Source: CAUYUA01 sp963575675 (GTDB lineage Bacteria; Pseudomonadota; Alphaproteobacteria; Azospirillales; Azospirillaceae). Taken from it: a stretch of 38,713 nucleotides of DNA. Every line of letters starts with the position of its first letter. Within the stretch, counting starts at the first letter, position 1. The notes under the pieces are model-generated. The model did no database searches. It was not told the DNA's origin and saw only the letters and a list, made by a program, of their open reading frames with translations. The position numbers and the translations under genes are program-made. Where the stretch lies: contig CAUYUA010000213.1 of the NCBI GenBank assembly GCA_963575675.1, positions 1 to 38,713 on the forward strand, given 5' to 3'. Positions 1-7,901 of the stretch are shown here, in pieces.

Positions 1-230
1 TATCCGTATTTGCAAGAGAAAAATATGAGTCCCCGTTTACGAGACTTGGTATTAGGTGATTTTCCTTTTACCGAGCGTGTTTTTCATCGGCGTTTTTACA
101 TAATTTCATCCGTCAAACGTCATGGCGGAAACGTCTCAGCCTCCTCTCCTTTGATTCGGGCATCCCCGCTTTTCATTTTTGGAGACACATGCTATTCTAG
201 ATAAAATGTCTTTGTAAGGTTTCCAAAGCC
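1..230. other. AT-rich leader with no convincing gene
   Basis: No convincing gene is seen. A 64-codon open frame at 10-204 has no ribosome-binding site and a low-complexity, basic and aromatic translation without recognisable features. The stretch probably carries the promoter of the gene at 231. A TAAGG sequence lies about 10 bases before that start. Confidence 0.4.
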
Positions 231-464
231 ATGTCGTCTCAAATCTCCCCAGAAAATCGTTCGGACGTTATGCGTTCGGAACGCAGTATCGTTTACAGTG
301 ATGAGGTGTGTGACGAGTCAAAACCATGGTGGAAAGGTCACGTCGGATTCGGCGCGCGTTTTACAATGCCCAATGGAACTATTGTTCAGCCTGTTGATCG
401 AGCAATGTACGAGCGCGCATTAAAAGTGGCCGGACAGTTGATACCAAACCTAAAGTGGGACTAA
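231..464 (+). CDS. Small hypothetical protein, 77 aa
   Basis: Unrecognised soluble protein of 77 residues with no signal peptide or membrane segment. Its middle is rich in Gly, Trp and aromatic residues (KPWWKGHVGFGARF), which suggests a small folded domain. A TAAGG sequence precedes the ATG. The stop codon is four bases before the GTG start of the next gene, so the two are probably co-transcribed and translationally coupled. Both genes are noticeably richer in A and T than the genes from 1088 onwards, which hints at acquisition or at low expression. Function unknown. Confidence 0.6.
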   Translation: MSSQISPENRSDVMRSERSIVYSDEVCDESKPWWKGHVGFGARFTMPNGTIVQPVDRAMYERALKVAGQLIPNLKWD

Positions 465-468
465 CTCC

Positions 469-957
469 GTGGAAGAGGACGCAAAAAAACAAACCTCGGC
501 GGAAACAGTAAAAGACTATAATACGATTTTTGAACGTTTAGTGGAGAATGATAAAGACCTCAGAGGACTTGTCGCATATGGAATCTACAAGCAAACCAAG
601 CGAGATTGGATTGTTCGGTATAAAGATCAAAATAATAAAAATCCGAATGATCAAGAATGCCGCGCTTGGGTTAATGGACGTGTAGAGAAAGACCTGCAAC
701 TTCTTTGCGAACATGCAGACAACATATTAAAAAATTTTGGAGAAAACTTTGTCGAAAAAATGAAACCAGGAATAGAAAAAACAAATATCGAAAAAAAGAT
801 TGAAGAAAGAACGAAGTTTTGGCCAGCAGTCGGCGCCAGCTTTGTTGCGTGGATAGGGTCTTTGTTTATTGTGGTTCTTATTCTGACTATTTCAAGCAAA
901 GAATTCCGGGGACTTGTTGTCAAGATGTTTTTTGTGGCGTCAGGAATTTCGTCTTAA
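469..957 (+). CDS. Hypothetical membrane-anchored protein, 162 aa
   Basis: Starts at GTG 469, four bases after the preceding stop. The N-terminal part (about residues 20-60) has the pattern LVAYGIYKQTKRDW, which resembles a recurrent family of bacterial hypothetical proteins with a Y-x2-YK-x2-K-x-W motif followed by a charged helical stretch. Residues 60-120 are charged and Lys/Glu rich, probably helical. One strong transmembrane segment follows at about residues 123-145 (SFVAWIGSLFIVVLILTI) with a short tail. The likely topology is a cytoplasmic helical domain anchored by a C-terminal helix. Codon use is AT-rich compared with downstream genes. The family recognition is from memory and the function is unknown. 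Confidence 0.65.
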   Translation: MEEDAKKQTSAETVKDYNTIFERLVENDKDLRGLVAYGIYKQTKRDWIVRYKDQNNKNPNDQECRAWVNGRVEKDLQLLCEHADNILKNFGENFVEKMKPGIEKTNIEKKIEERTKFWPAVGASFVAWIGSLFIVVLILTISSKEFRGLVVKMFFVASGISS

Positions 958-1008
958 TTTTTTTTATTAAGTAATTTGGCTGAGATCAAGGCTTTGGCGA
1001 GGTCGTCC

Positions 1009-1086
1009 ATGTATGTTGTGTTGGCGCTAGTGGCGATTGGCGTGTTGATTATGATGACCAATGCGAGTGGCGGAGGTCACCATTAG
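1009..1086 (+). CDS. Candidate 25-aa membrane miniprotein
   Basis: A short open frame too small for normal gene calling: ATG 1009 to TAG 1084-1086, giving MYVVLALVAIGVLIMM followed by TNASGGGHH. It is a single hydrophobic helix with a glycine and histidine tail. A GAGG sequence lies about 7 bases before the ATG. The stop codon ends one base before the preferred ATG of gpmI (1088), so translation could couple to that gene. It could also be only the gpmI leader. No homology can be judged at this length. Confidence 0.35.
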   Translation: MYVVLALVAIGVLIMMTNASGGGHH

Positions 1087-1087
1087 A

Positions 1088-2653
1088 ATGTCTGTGAAAG
1101 AAACCGAGACAAGGCGACGGCCTCGGCCTGTTGTGCTGTGCGTGTTGGATGGTTGGGGCTATCGCGAGGACGCGGCGGACAACGCGATTGCTCTGGGCGA
1201 AACGCCAACCTTCGATCGATTATGGGCTCATGAACCGCACGCACTGCTCGACGCCAGCGAAGAAGAAGTGGGATTGCCGAAGGGCCAGATGGGCAATTCC
1301 GAGGTCGGACATATGAATCTTGGCGCCGGTCGAGTGGTGTTCCAAGATTTGCCGATGATCGATCGAGCCATTGCCGAAGGCGAGTTCGAACGTAATTCGA
1401 CCTTACAATCTTTGATTGCTGCGGTGAAATCGAGCGGCGGCGCGTGTCACATCTTGGGGTTGGCTTCGCCGGGCGGCGTTCATTCGCATCAAGATCATAT
1501 GGTTGCTCTGGCGCGGACGGTCAGCGCCGCGGGCGTGCGAGTGGCGATTCATGCGTTCACCGATGGTCGCGACGTGCCGCCACAGAGCGCCGGTGAACAA
1601 CTCTCTCAGTTTCAAAAAGATCTAAGCGCCCTGCCCGGCGTGACGATCGGAACCGTGATCGGGCGTTACTACGCCATGGATCGCGATAAGCGTTGGGATC
1701 GGGTGGCGAAAGCCTACGCAGCGATGATTCTGGCCGAGGGACAAAAAGCGGCGGACGCGGTTTCTGCGGTGACGCAATCTTACGCCGCCAATGTTCATGA
1801 CGAGTTCATTCTTCCGACCATCATCGGCGACTATGCCGGAATACAGGATGGCGATGCTCTGATTATGGCTAATTTCCGCGCCGACCGTGCGCGTGAAATC
1901 CTCTCGGCGTTGTTGGATCCTGCGTTCTCCGGTTTCGAGCGAGCGCGAACGGCTCGATTCGCGGCGGCGGCGGGAATGGTTGAGTATTCAAAAGATCACA
2001 ATCGTTTCTTGTCGGCGATCTTTCCACCCAAGGAATTGACCAACACATTGGGACAAGTGGTCTCCGAGGCCGGAATGACCCAGCTCCGCATTGCGGAGAC
2101 CGAAAAATACCCGCACGTGACCTTCTTCTTCAACGGCGGCGAAGAGAAACAATATTCCGGCGAAGAACGCATTATGGTTCCCTCGCCTAAAGTCGCGACC
2201 TATGATTTGCAGCCGGAGATGTCGGCGACGGAAGTTACGGATCGTTTGGTTGAAGCGATCGAGGGCGGTCGATTCGATATCGTGGTGGCGAATTACGCCA
2301 ATCCCGACATGGTCGGGCATACGGGATTTCTCGACGCGGCGCAAACAGCGGTCGCCGCCGTTGATCGGGGACTGGAGCGGCTGGAGACAGCGGTTCGACG
2401 TCAAGGCGGCGTGATGTTAATCACCGCAGATCACGGGAACTGCGAACTGATGCGCGATCCCGACACAGGGGGGCCGCATACGGCGCACACATTGGACAAA
2501 GTTCCGGCAATCCTGGTGAATGGTCCGGCGGGGGTTCGCTTGCGGAACGGTCGTCTGGCGGATGTGGCGCCGACTCTGTTGGCGATAATGGAACTGTCTC
2601 AACCGGCGGACATGACGGGACGTTCGCTGATTGATGAGGGAAACGGAAGATAA
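1088..2653 (+). CDS. gpmI: 2,3-bisphosphoglycerate-independent phosphoglycerate mutase
   Basis: Interconverts 3- and 2-phosphoglycerate in glycolysis and gluconeogenesis in the cytoplasm, using metal ions and a phosphoserine intermediate. The alkaline phosphatase-like fold is visible: VLDGWG near the N-terminus (first metal aspartate), MGNSEVGHMNLGAG with the nucleophilic Ser about residue 71, the phosphotransferase insert in the middle, and TADHGNCE at about 446-453 with HTAHT shortly after. ATG 1088 is preferred over the in-frame ATG 1061 because GGAGG lies 11 bases upstream of it. This gives 521 residues, normal for the family (about 510). A short family A hairpin follows the gene. Confidence 0.96.
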   Translation: MSVKETETRRRPRPVVLCVLDGWGYREDAADNAIALGETPTFDRLWAHEPHALLDASEEEVGLPKGQMGNSEVGHMNLGAGRVVFQDLPMIDRAIAEGEFERNSTLQSLIAAVKSSGGACHILGLASPGGVHSHQDHMVALARTVSAAGVRVAIHAFTDGRDVPPQSAGEQLSQFQKDLSALPGVTIGTVIGRYYAMDRDKRWDRVAKAYAAMILAEGQKAADAVSAVTQSYAANVHDEFILPTIIGDYAGIQDGDALIMANFRADRAREILSALLDPAFSGFERARTARFAAAAGMVEYSKDHNRFLSAIFPPKELTNTLGQVVSEAGMTQLRIAETEKYPHVTFFFNGGEEKQYSGEERIMVPSPKVATYDLQPEMSATEVTDRLVEAIEGGRFDIVVANYANPDMVGHTGFLDAAQTAVAAVDRGLERLETAVRRQGGVMLITADHGNCELMRDPDTGGPHTAHTLDKVPAILVNGPAGVRLRNGRLADVAPTLLAIMELSQPADMTGRSLIDEGNGR

Positions 2654-2670
2654 TGGCGTCAAAATAAAGA

Positions 2671-2712
2671 TTAAAGGGTCCAGAGACTGTGTTCCTGGCC
2701 CCTTTCAATTCG
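2671..2712 (+). terminator. Short family A hairpin after gpmI
   Basis: Shortest family A copy (A1). The arms AAGGGTCCAG and CTGGCCCCTT pair with one mismatch around the core GAGACTGTGTTC and are followed by T-rich sequence. It sits 20 bases after the gpmI stop and looks like a rho-independent terminator. Confidence 0.55.
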
Positions 2713-2816
2713 TTGTTTTTTTATGACGTGTCGATGTGTCATTTTCTTCGCGCGTCAACACCGCTCCAATTAAAACCCGTCACACCACAGCGCAAGACAA
2801 GAGGTCTGAACACGGC

Positions 2817-3890
2817 ATGAGTTTGGAAGAGAAATACACCAAAGTCGCGTCTCGATATGACGAACTACGCGATACGCTTGCCGCCGGTGTTTCCGATCCC
2901 GGACTTTACGCCAAACTCTCAAAAGAGTATGCGGATCTAACGCCGTTGGTCGAGGGCATTACCGTTCTCAAAAAAGCGCAGGCGGATATCTCCGAGCTTG
3001 CGGAAATGGCCAACGATCCGGATTCCGACCTGGAAATGCGGACCTTGGCGCAGGACGAAGGAGCCGCTCTCACCCGACGCTTGCCGGAACTGGAACGCAA
3101 TGTTCAGCGTCTGTTGTTGCCGAAAGACGAAGCCGACGAAAAGAACGCGATTCTCGAAGTGCGCGCCGGGACCGGCGGTGAAGAGGCGGCTCTGTTCGCC
3201 GCCGAGCTGTTCGACATGTATCGACGCTACGCCGGATTGCGAGGCTGGCGATTCGAAACGATGGACGTTTCCGAAACCGGAATCGGCGGATATAAAGAAG
3301 CCAGCGCCTCAATCATCGGGCGCGGAGTGTTCGCGCGGCTGAAGTTCGAATCCGGCGTGCATCGCGTTCAGCGCGTGCCGCAAACCGAAGCCGGCGGACG
3401 AATTCACACCTCTGCCGCAACCGTGGCGGTGTTGCCCGAAGCGGAAGAAGTCGATATTCATATCGACGAAAAAGACCTGAGAATTGATGTGTTCCGCTCC
3501 AGCGGCCCAGGAGGGCAGTCGGTGAACACAACAGACAGCGCCGTGCGAATCACTCACTTGCCAACCGGGCTGGTGGTGTCGCAACAAGACGAAAAATCTC
3601 AACACAAGAATAAAGCCAAGGCGATGAAGATTCTTCGCTCTCGGCTTTATGAAATGGAGCGCGCCGCCCGCGACGCGGAACGAGCCGCCAATCGAAAAAA
3701 TCAAGTCGGCTCAGGCGATCGATCCGAACGGATTCGGACCTATAATTTCCCTCAAGGGCGAGTAACGGATCATCGAATCAATTTAACATTGTATAAAATC
3801 GACAAGATTGTGAACGGGGAAGCCCTCGATGAGGTAATCGAGGCTTTGGTTGCGGAAGACGAGGCGACGCGCTTGGCGGAGATTCAGTAA
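2817..3890 (+). CDS. prfA: Peptide chain release factor 1
   Basis: Terminates translation at UAA and UAG by triggering hydrolysis of peptidyl-tRNA on the ribosome. 357 residues, the usual size. The helical N-terminal domain is followed by the PCRF region (AGTGGEEAALFA), the stop-codon recognition tripeptide PQT at 188-190 (P-x-T class, as expected for RF1 rather than RF2), and the catalytic GGQ at 232-234 in SSGPGGQSVNTTDSAVR. The start ATG 2817 has GAGG about 12 bases upstream, and the protein then begins MSLEEKYTKV as RF1 proteins normally do. A longer in-frame extension to 2736 is unlikely. The methyltransferase gene prmC, often next to prfA, is not adjacent here. Confidence 0.96.
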   Translation: MSLEEKYTKVASRYDELRDTLAAGVSDPGLYAKLSKEYADLTPLVEGITVLKKAQADISELAEMANDPDSDLEMRTLAQDEGAALTRRLPELERNVQRLLLPKDEADEKNAILEVRAGTGGEEAALFAAELFDMYRRYAGLRGWRFETMDVSETGIGGYKEASASIIGRGVFARLKFESGVHRVQRVPQTEAGGRIHTSAATVAVLPEAEEVDIHIDEKDLRIDVFRSSGPGGQSVNTTDSAVRITHLPTGLVVSQQDEKSQHKNKAKAMKILRSRLYEMERAARDAERAANRKNQVGSGDRSERIRTYNFPQGRVTDHRINLTLYKIDKIVNGEALDEVIEALVAEDEATRLAEIQ

Positions 3891-3980
3891 GACGTTCTTT
3901 TTATCAACAACGCGGATTTCGGACTTGTCTCGTTCTATATTGGGACCGTTGATGATGTCTCAGGCTTTTTACTTTCTGCC

Positions 3981-4973
3981 ATGCTGACTTACGCATACAG
4001 ACCGCACTCCCGGAACTCTTTGGCGCGTGCGGACTTCTATCCGCCAATCGATCCCCTTCGTTTCGGATTCCTCAACGTTGATTCCCTCCATACGCTTTAT
4101 TGGGAAGAAAGCGGAAACCCGGAAGGCGTTCCGATAGTGTTTCTCCACGGCGGACCAGGCGCCGGCGCGGCTCCAATTCATCGCCGCTTCTTCGATCCCC
4201 AACATTACCGAATCATTGTCTTTGATCAACGAGGCTCTGGACGTTCGAAGCCTTTGGGCGAAATTCGTAACAATGACACCGATCTTCTCGTACAGGATAT
4301 GGAGGCTTTGCGTGAGATGCTGGGAATCTCGCGCTGGCACTTGTTTGGCGGCTCATGGGGCAGCACTTTGGCGCTGGTTTATGCCCAGACTCACCCCGAA
4401 AAATGTCTAAGCTTAACGCTGCGGGGAATATTTCTATTGCGGCCATCCGAAATTCTATGGTTTCTTTATGGAATGCGCACCGTTTTTCCCGAAGCTTGGA
4501 GGACGTTCTCCAATTATATTCCTCAGCCCGAACGCCGCGACTTGCTGGAAGCCTATTGGAACCGTTTGAACGCCCAAAGTTCTGAAGTCAGAATTACGGC
4601 GGCGCGCACATGGAGTCTATATGAAGGCGCTTGTTCCACTCTGTTGCCGATTTCCGAACTGATTTCTTCCTCGATCGATGATAATCATGCGTTGAGCGTC
4701 GCTCGTATTGAGGCGCATTATTTTCGTAATAATCTTTTTAAGCCGGAAAACCGTTTGTTAGAGAATATTCATCGAATTCGTCACATCCCTGGAGTGATTA
4801 TTCAAGGTCGCTATGACATCGTGTGCCCCATCGTGACGGCAGACGAATTGCATCGTGAGTGGCCGGAGGCCGACTATTATGTAATCCCCGACGCAGGTCA
4901 CACCGCGATGGAACCGGGCGTCCGTGGCGCTTTAGTTGCGGCGACAGAACGCTTTAAGGCCATTTCCGTCTAG
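3981..4973 (+). CDS. pip: Proline iminopeptidase (alpha/beta hydrolase)
   Basis: Removes N-terminal proline from peptides; peptidase family S33, cytoplasmic. The oxyanion region HGGPGAG and the following DQRGSGRS are typical of the family. The nucleophile motif GGSWGSTLALVYAQ places Ser at 125, GRYDIVCP places the acid Asp at about 279, and DAGHTA places the catalytic His at about 307. Length (330) is normal. The N-terminal dozen residues before ADFYPP are not conserved in the family, so the start is somewhat uncertain. Expressed alone or with prfA; 90 bases separate them. Confidence 0.92.
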   Translation: MLTYAYRPHSRNSLARADFYPPIDPLRFGFLNVDSLHTLYWEESGNPEGVPIVFLHGGPGAGAAPIHRRFFDPQHYRIIVFDQRGSGRSKPLGEIRNNDTDLLVQDMEALREMLGISRWHLFGGSWGSTLALVYAQTHPEKCLSLTLRGIFLLRPSEILWFLYGMRTVFPEAWRTFSNYIPQPERRDLLEAYWNRLNAQSSEVRITAARTWSLYEGACSTLLPISELISSSIDDNHALSVARIEAHYFRNNLFKPENRLLENIHRIRHIPGVIIQGRYDIVCPIVTADELHREWPEADYYVIPDAGHTAMEPGVRGALVAATERFKAISV

Positions 4974-5120
4974 TGTTCTCGGGTGCAGGCAATGTCTTAA
5001 GTTAAGGCGTGAGAGCCTTGGCTGTGCTCTGGATAGGCCAAAGCTCGAAAACCTTTGGTTGGCGTGGCTTCGGAGTGTCATAAGTTCATTAAGCAATGTT
5101 TTGACGATGGAGCTGAGCAC

Positions 5121-5837
5121 ATGCGTTTTCATAGAGGTCGTGAACTTCGGGTGCGATTGTTCTTATTAAGAACGGTCGCGATCGGTTTTATGGCTTTGTT
5201 CGGCGGCGCAGGCGTCAGCGCCTCGGCGGAAACGCCCGCCCCCAATGTGGCGGGGCAACAGCCCGCGCCGAATGCTGCGGAGATCGTCACAATTCGAGGG
5301 TGGCGTTCGGCGGAATTCGGCATGACCATGGATCAGGTTAAGCAAGCAATTCGACGCGATTTTCCTGCGTCTCTGGATAAGGCGGTGTCCGAGCAAAACG
5401 CCGTCGAAGGCACGACCTCGCTGTCGATCGGAGTCGTGGATTTGTTGCCGGAGAGCGGTAAAAGCAAAGTGGTTTATATTTTCGGATACAAGACTAAAAA
5501 ACTCATTCAAATAAATATTATCTGGGGCGGTCAAGACAGCGGAAAAATAAAGCCGCAAATGGCCATAGACTTAGCGAACCAATTGCGGATTTACTTGATA
5601 AGCCAGCGTTATAAACCGGAAGGTTTGATCTCTAACGCTACGTTGCCGGACGGCTCAATTATGGTGTTCCGAGGCGTAGACGCGGCGGCGCATCAAACGA
5701 TGTTGTTGTTGGCGGGCGTTAAATTAGAGAACGGAGAAGCGAAAGAGATTCCAAAGGTCTCCGTGTTGTTGCGTCTGTCATATATTATGGATGGAGAACA
5801 CCCCGACATTTATACGATCCCACAAGGACAGTTCTAG
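5121..5837 (+). CDS. Exported hypothetical protein, 238 aa
   Basis: Unrecognised periplasmic protein. The first 36 residues form a signal peptide (basic MRFHRGRELRVR, hydrophobic core, probable cleavage after GVSASA). A Pro/Ala-rich linker follows, then a globular domain starting FRGW-like with RGWRSAEFGMTMDQVKQAI. The FGM-x4-V-x2-AI pattern recurs in alphaproteobacterial exported proteins of unknown function and in short lipoprotein-like domains. ATG 5121 is preferred over the upstream in-frame GTG 5055 because it has GGAG nine bases upstream and starts the signal peptide. A family A/B repeat composite follows the stop codon. Confidence 0.75.
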   Translation: MRFHRGRELRVRLFLLRTVAIGFMALFGGAGVSASAETPAPNVAGQQPAPNAAEIVTIRGWRSAEFGMTMDQVKQAIRRDFPASLDKAVSEQNAVEGTTSLSIGVVDLLPESGKSKVVYIFGYKTKKLIQINIIWGGQDSGKIKPQMAIDLANQLRIYLISQRYKPEGLISNATLPDGSIMVFRGVDAAAHQTMLLLAGVKLENGEAKEIPKVSVLLRLSYIMDGEHPDIYTIPQGQF

Positions 5838-5860
5838 GCGGAATACGCTTGATAAAGATC

Positions 5861-6281
5861 AGATGGGGCCAGAGACTGTGTTCCTAGTCGCTCGGGCCCC
5901 AGTCGCTCGGGCCCTCGGGCCAAGGACAAAAGCCTCCCTTATTCGCAAAGCAATCATCCACCGGAATCGATTGCCCGTAACGGTCGTCAATTCTCTTGTG
6001 TGCTCCATCCAATTAATATCCCGAAAAAAACTTCCAAAAGAATCGGGGCTCCGCCCTCGACCCGCCAAAGGCCGGAAGGCCTTTGGAAACCATAACTTGG
6101 AATTTGTGACGACCAAATGAAAGTGGGCCGTTTTAATTCGGGAAGGCCGCATGATTTTCGGGTTCTCAACAGAACGGAGTATATAATAAACGACTCCAGA
6201 GGAAGATGGCTTTGCGAACAAAGAGAGACCTTTCGCCCTTGGCCCGAGCGACTGGGAACACAGTCCCTGGACCCGTTTGAT
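5861..6281. repeat. Family A copy A2 carrying nested family B copy
   Basis: Left A arm from 5861 (GGGGCCAGAGACTGTGTTCC, then TCGCTCGGGCCC duplicated in tandem) to about 5965. The right arm at about 6190-6278 ends CTGGGAACACAGTCCCTGG followed by T-rich sequence. Family B copy B1 (5999-6183) occupies the loop. The element lies between two convergent genes and could terminate both. Confidence 0.75.
5999..6183 (-). repeat. Family B copy B1 (nested in A2)
   Basis: About 185 bp related to the copies at 18459, 33662 and 37384. The left end is degenerate (TGTGCTCCATCC); the right end keeps GAACGGAGTATA. The internal palindrome CCAAAGGCC/GGCCTTTGG is present. Orientation is the same as the copy at 33662. 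It lies in the loop of an A element, so it probably inserted there. Confidence 0.75.
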
Positions 6282-6662
6282 TTATTTGGCGGACTTCTCC
6301 ACAGGCTTTGCTTGAGGCGTTCCTGCGGTGACCACAGTCAATTGATTGCGGCGCGGATCGTAGATTGCCAAATGATCGGCGCTTCCCGGATCGCGCGCCA
6401 ACAGAATCACCAGCCCTTCAGAAACCGTGACGGATTCAATGCGGGCGGAAGAACTTAAACCCAGAGCAACCGGCGCAATCGCGCCGATGCCGGCGATGAC
6501 AGGCGTTTTATTGGCGACGCCTTCGGCGCTTTCAGATGCCGAAGGCGCTGCAAAGTTTTTCTTGTAAAGCAAGTAACCCATCAGCAGCATGGCGGCGATG
6601 ATCATCACCCCCATGATGACGACAAGCGCTTTGACGAACTTCATACTACGGTCGATATCCAT
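6282..6662 (-). CDS. Small single-pass membrane protein next to rluD
   Basis: 126 residues with one membrane segment at about 9-32 (VKALVVIMGVMIIAAMLLMGYLL, N-terminus inside). An extracytoplasmic domain follows, with a possible strand-rich core (SARIESVTVSEGLVILLARD) and YDPRRNQLTVV. It resembles the small DUF6476-type proteins that many alphaproteobacteria encode beside an RluA-family gene; this assignment is from memory. It is divergent from the pseudouridine synthase with only 11 bases between the start codons. An alternative start at Met7 (6644) would widen this to 29 bases. The stop lies directly beside the A2 repeat. Confidence 0.7.
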   Translation of the reverse strand: MDIDRSMKFVKALVVIMGVMIIAAMLLMGYLLYKKNFAAPSASESAEGVANKTPVIAGIGAIAPVALGLSSSARIESVTVSEGLVILLARDPGSADHLAIYDPRRNQLTVVTAGTPQAKPVEKSAK

Positions 6663-6673
6663 GATTCACACCC

Positions 6674-7738
6674 ATGAGCAATAACGGCGTCAATCCCGCA
6701 GAGGACGCGCCAGACGATGAAGATGAAGACGTTGGCTCGCGTGGCGAACAAAGTCTTGATTCAGAAACGAGGCGTTTTATGGTGACGATTTCCGCCGACA
6801 TCGAGAATCAACGCCTTGATAAGGCGCTTTCAACTGCGGTGGAAGGACTTTCTCGATCGAGAATTCAGGCATTGATGGCGCAAGGATGCGTTCGCTGTGA
6901 GAGCCGCGTCATAACCGATCTTGCGCGCGCCGTCAAACGCGGCCAGACATTCGAAATCGAGATTCCGATTCCAATCGATGCAACGCCGCGCCCACAGGCG
7001 ATGCCTTTGGATATCGTCTATGAAGATGATTCGGTGATCGTGATCAATAAACCCGCCGGGTTGGTCGCGCATCCGGCGCCGGGACACGCCGATTTTACTC
7101 TGGTCAATGGACTGCTGGCCCATTGCGGAGATCGTTTGTCGGGAATCGGCGGTGTTCGCCGACCGGGAATCGTGCATCGATTGGATAAAGAAACCAGCGG
7201 CTTAATGGTGGTCGCCAAAACAGATCAAGCCCATATTGGATTGTGCAGCCAATTCGCCGATCGAAGCTTAAGTCGAGAATATTTTGCTGTAACGTGGGGA
7301 CTTCCCACTCCGACTCAAGGCGAGATCGTCGGCGCCATAGGGCGTCATCCAATTGATCGAAAACGCATGGCGATTGTGCAAAAAGGCGGTAAAGAGGCAA
7401 AGACGTTCTATCAAAACGTGCAGAATTTCGGCGTCACCGCAACCTTGGTTCGATGTCGTTTGGCGACAGGCCGCACACACCAAATCCGAGTTCACCTGAC
7501 ATCGATCGGCCATCCCTTGATCGGAGACAATTTATATGGCGCAGACACGCGACGAGTGGCGCGTTTAAAGGCAAGCTTGACAGAACCATTGCGTTCCAGA
7601 ATTATCGGGTTTTCTCGGCAAGCGCTGCACGCCTTCAGTCTTCGCTTTCTACATCCCGCCACAGGGAAAAGCATGCTGTTTGAATCGCGTTTGCCCGATG
7701 ATGTTACATCTTTAATTCATCATTTGGAACAGATATAA
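6674..7738 (+). CDS. rluD: RluA/RluD family 23S rRNA pseudouridine synthase
   Basis: Isomerises uridines to pseudouridine in RNA. The acidic N-terminal tail (EDAPDDEDEDVG) precedes an S4 RNA-binding domain at about residues 45-95 (RLDKALSTAV...LSRSRIQALMAQG). The catalytic domain carries INKPAGLVAHPAPGH and the catalytic motif HRLDKETSG with Asp171, then RTHQIRVHL, the second conserved motif of the family. Length (354) fits RluD, which modifies 23S rRNA positions in helix 69, but RluC-type specificity cannot be excluded. Location immediately upstream of rpoH is a familiar alphaproteobacterial arrangement. The start ATG 6674 is the only sensible one. Confidence 0.9.
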   Translation: MSNNGVNPAEDAPDDEDEDVGSRGEQSLDSETRRFMVTISADIENQRLDKALSTAVEGLSRSRIQALMAQGCVRCESRVITDLARAVKRGQTFEIEIPIPIDATPRPQAMPLDIVYEDDSVIVINKPAGLVAHPAPGHADFTLVNGLLAHCGDRLSGIGGVRRPGIVHRLDKETSGLMVVAKTDQAHIGLCSQFADRSLSREYFAVTWGLPTPTQGEIVGAIGRHPIDRKRMAIVQKGGKEAKTFYQNVQNFGVTATLVRCRLATGRTHQIRVHLTSIGHPLIGDNLYGADTRRVARLKASLTEPLRSRIIGFSRQALHAFSLRFLHPATGKSMLFESRLPDDVTSLIHHLEQI

Positions 7739-7901
7739 GACTATTCGCAGTCTCGTAGATTGGCTACTATACAGATTGCCGATGACGGATGAGCGCGTTT
7801 CGGACACAGGTTCGACGCCGTCCGTTATGTCTATGTTGATTGCCATAGTTCTCACTTGTCGTCATTGTTCTGATTAGACCTTACAGCACAAGGATACTGG
7901 C

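Noticed and set aside
10..204. 64-codon open frame at the left edge
   Set aside because: No ribosome-binding site and no recognisable protein features.
5791..6120. Open frame of 109 codons across A2 and B1
   Set aside because: Entirely repeat DNA, overlaps the end of the exported protein gene in another frame.
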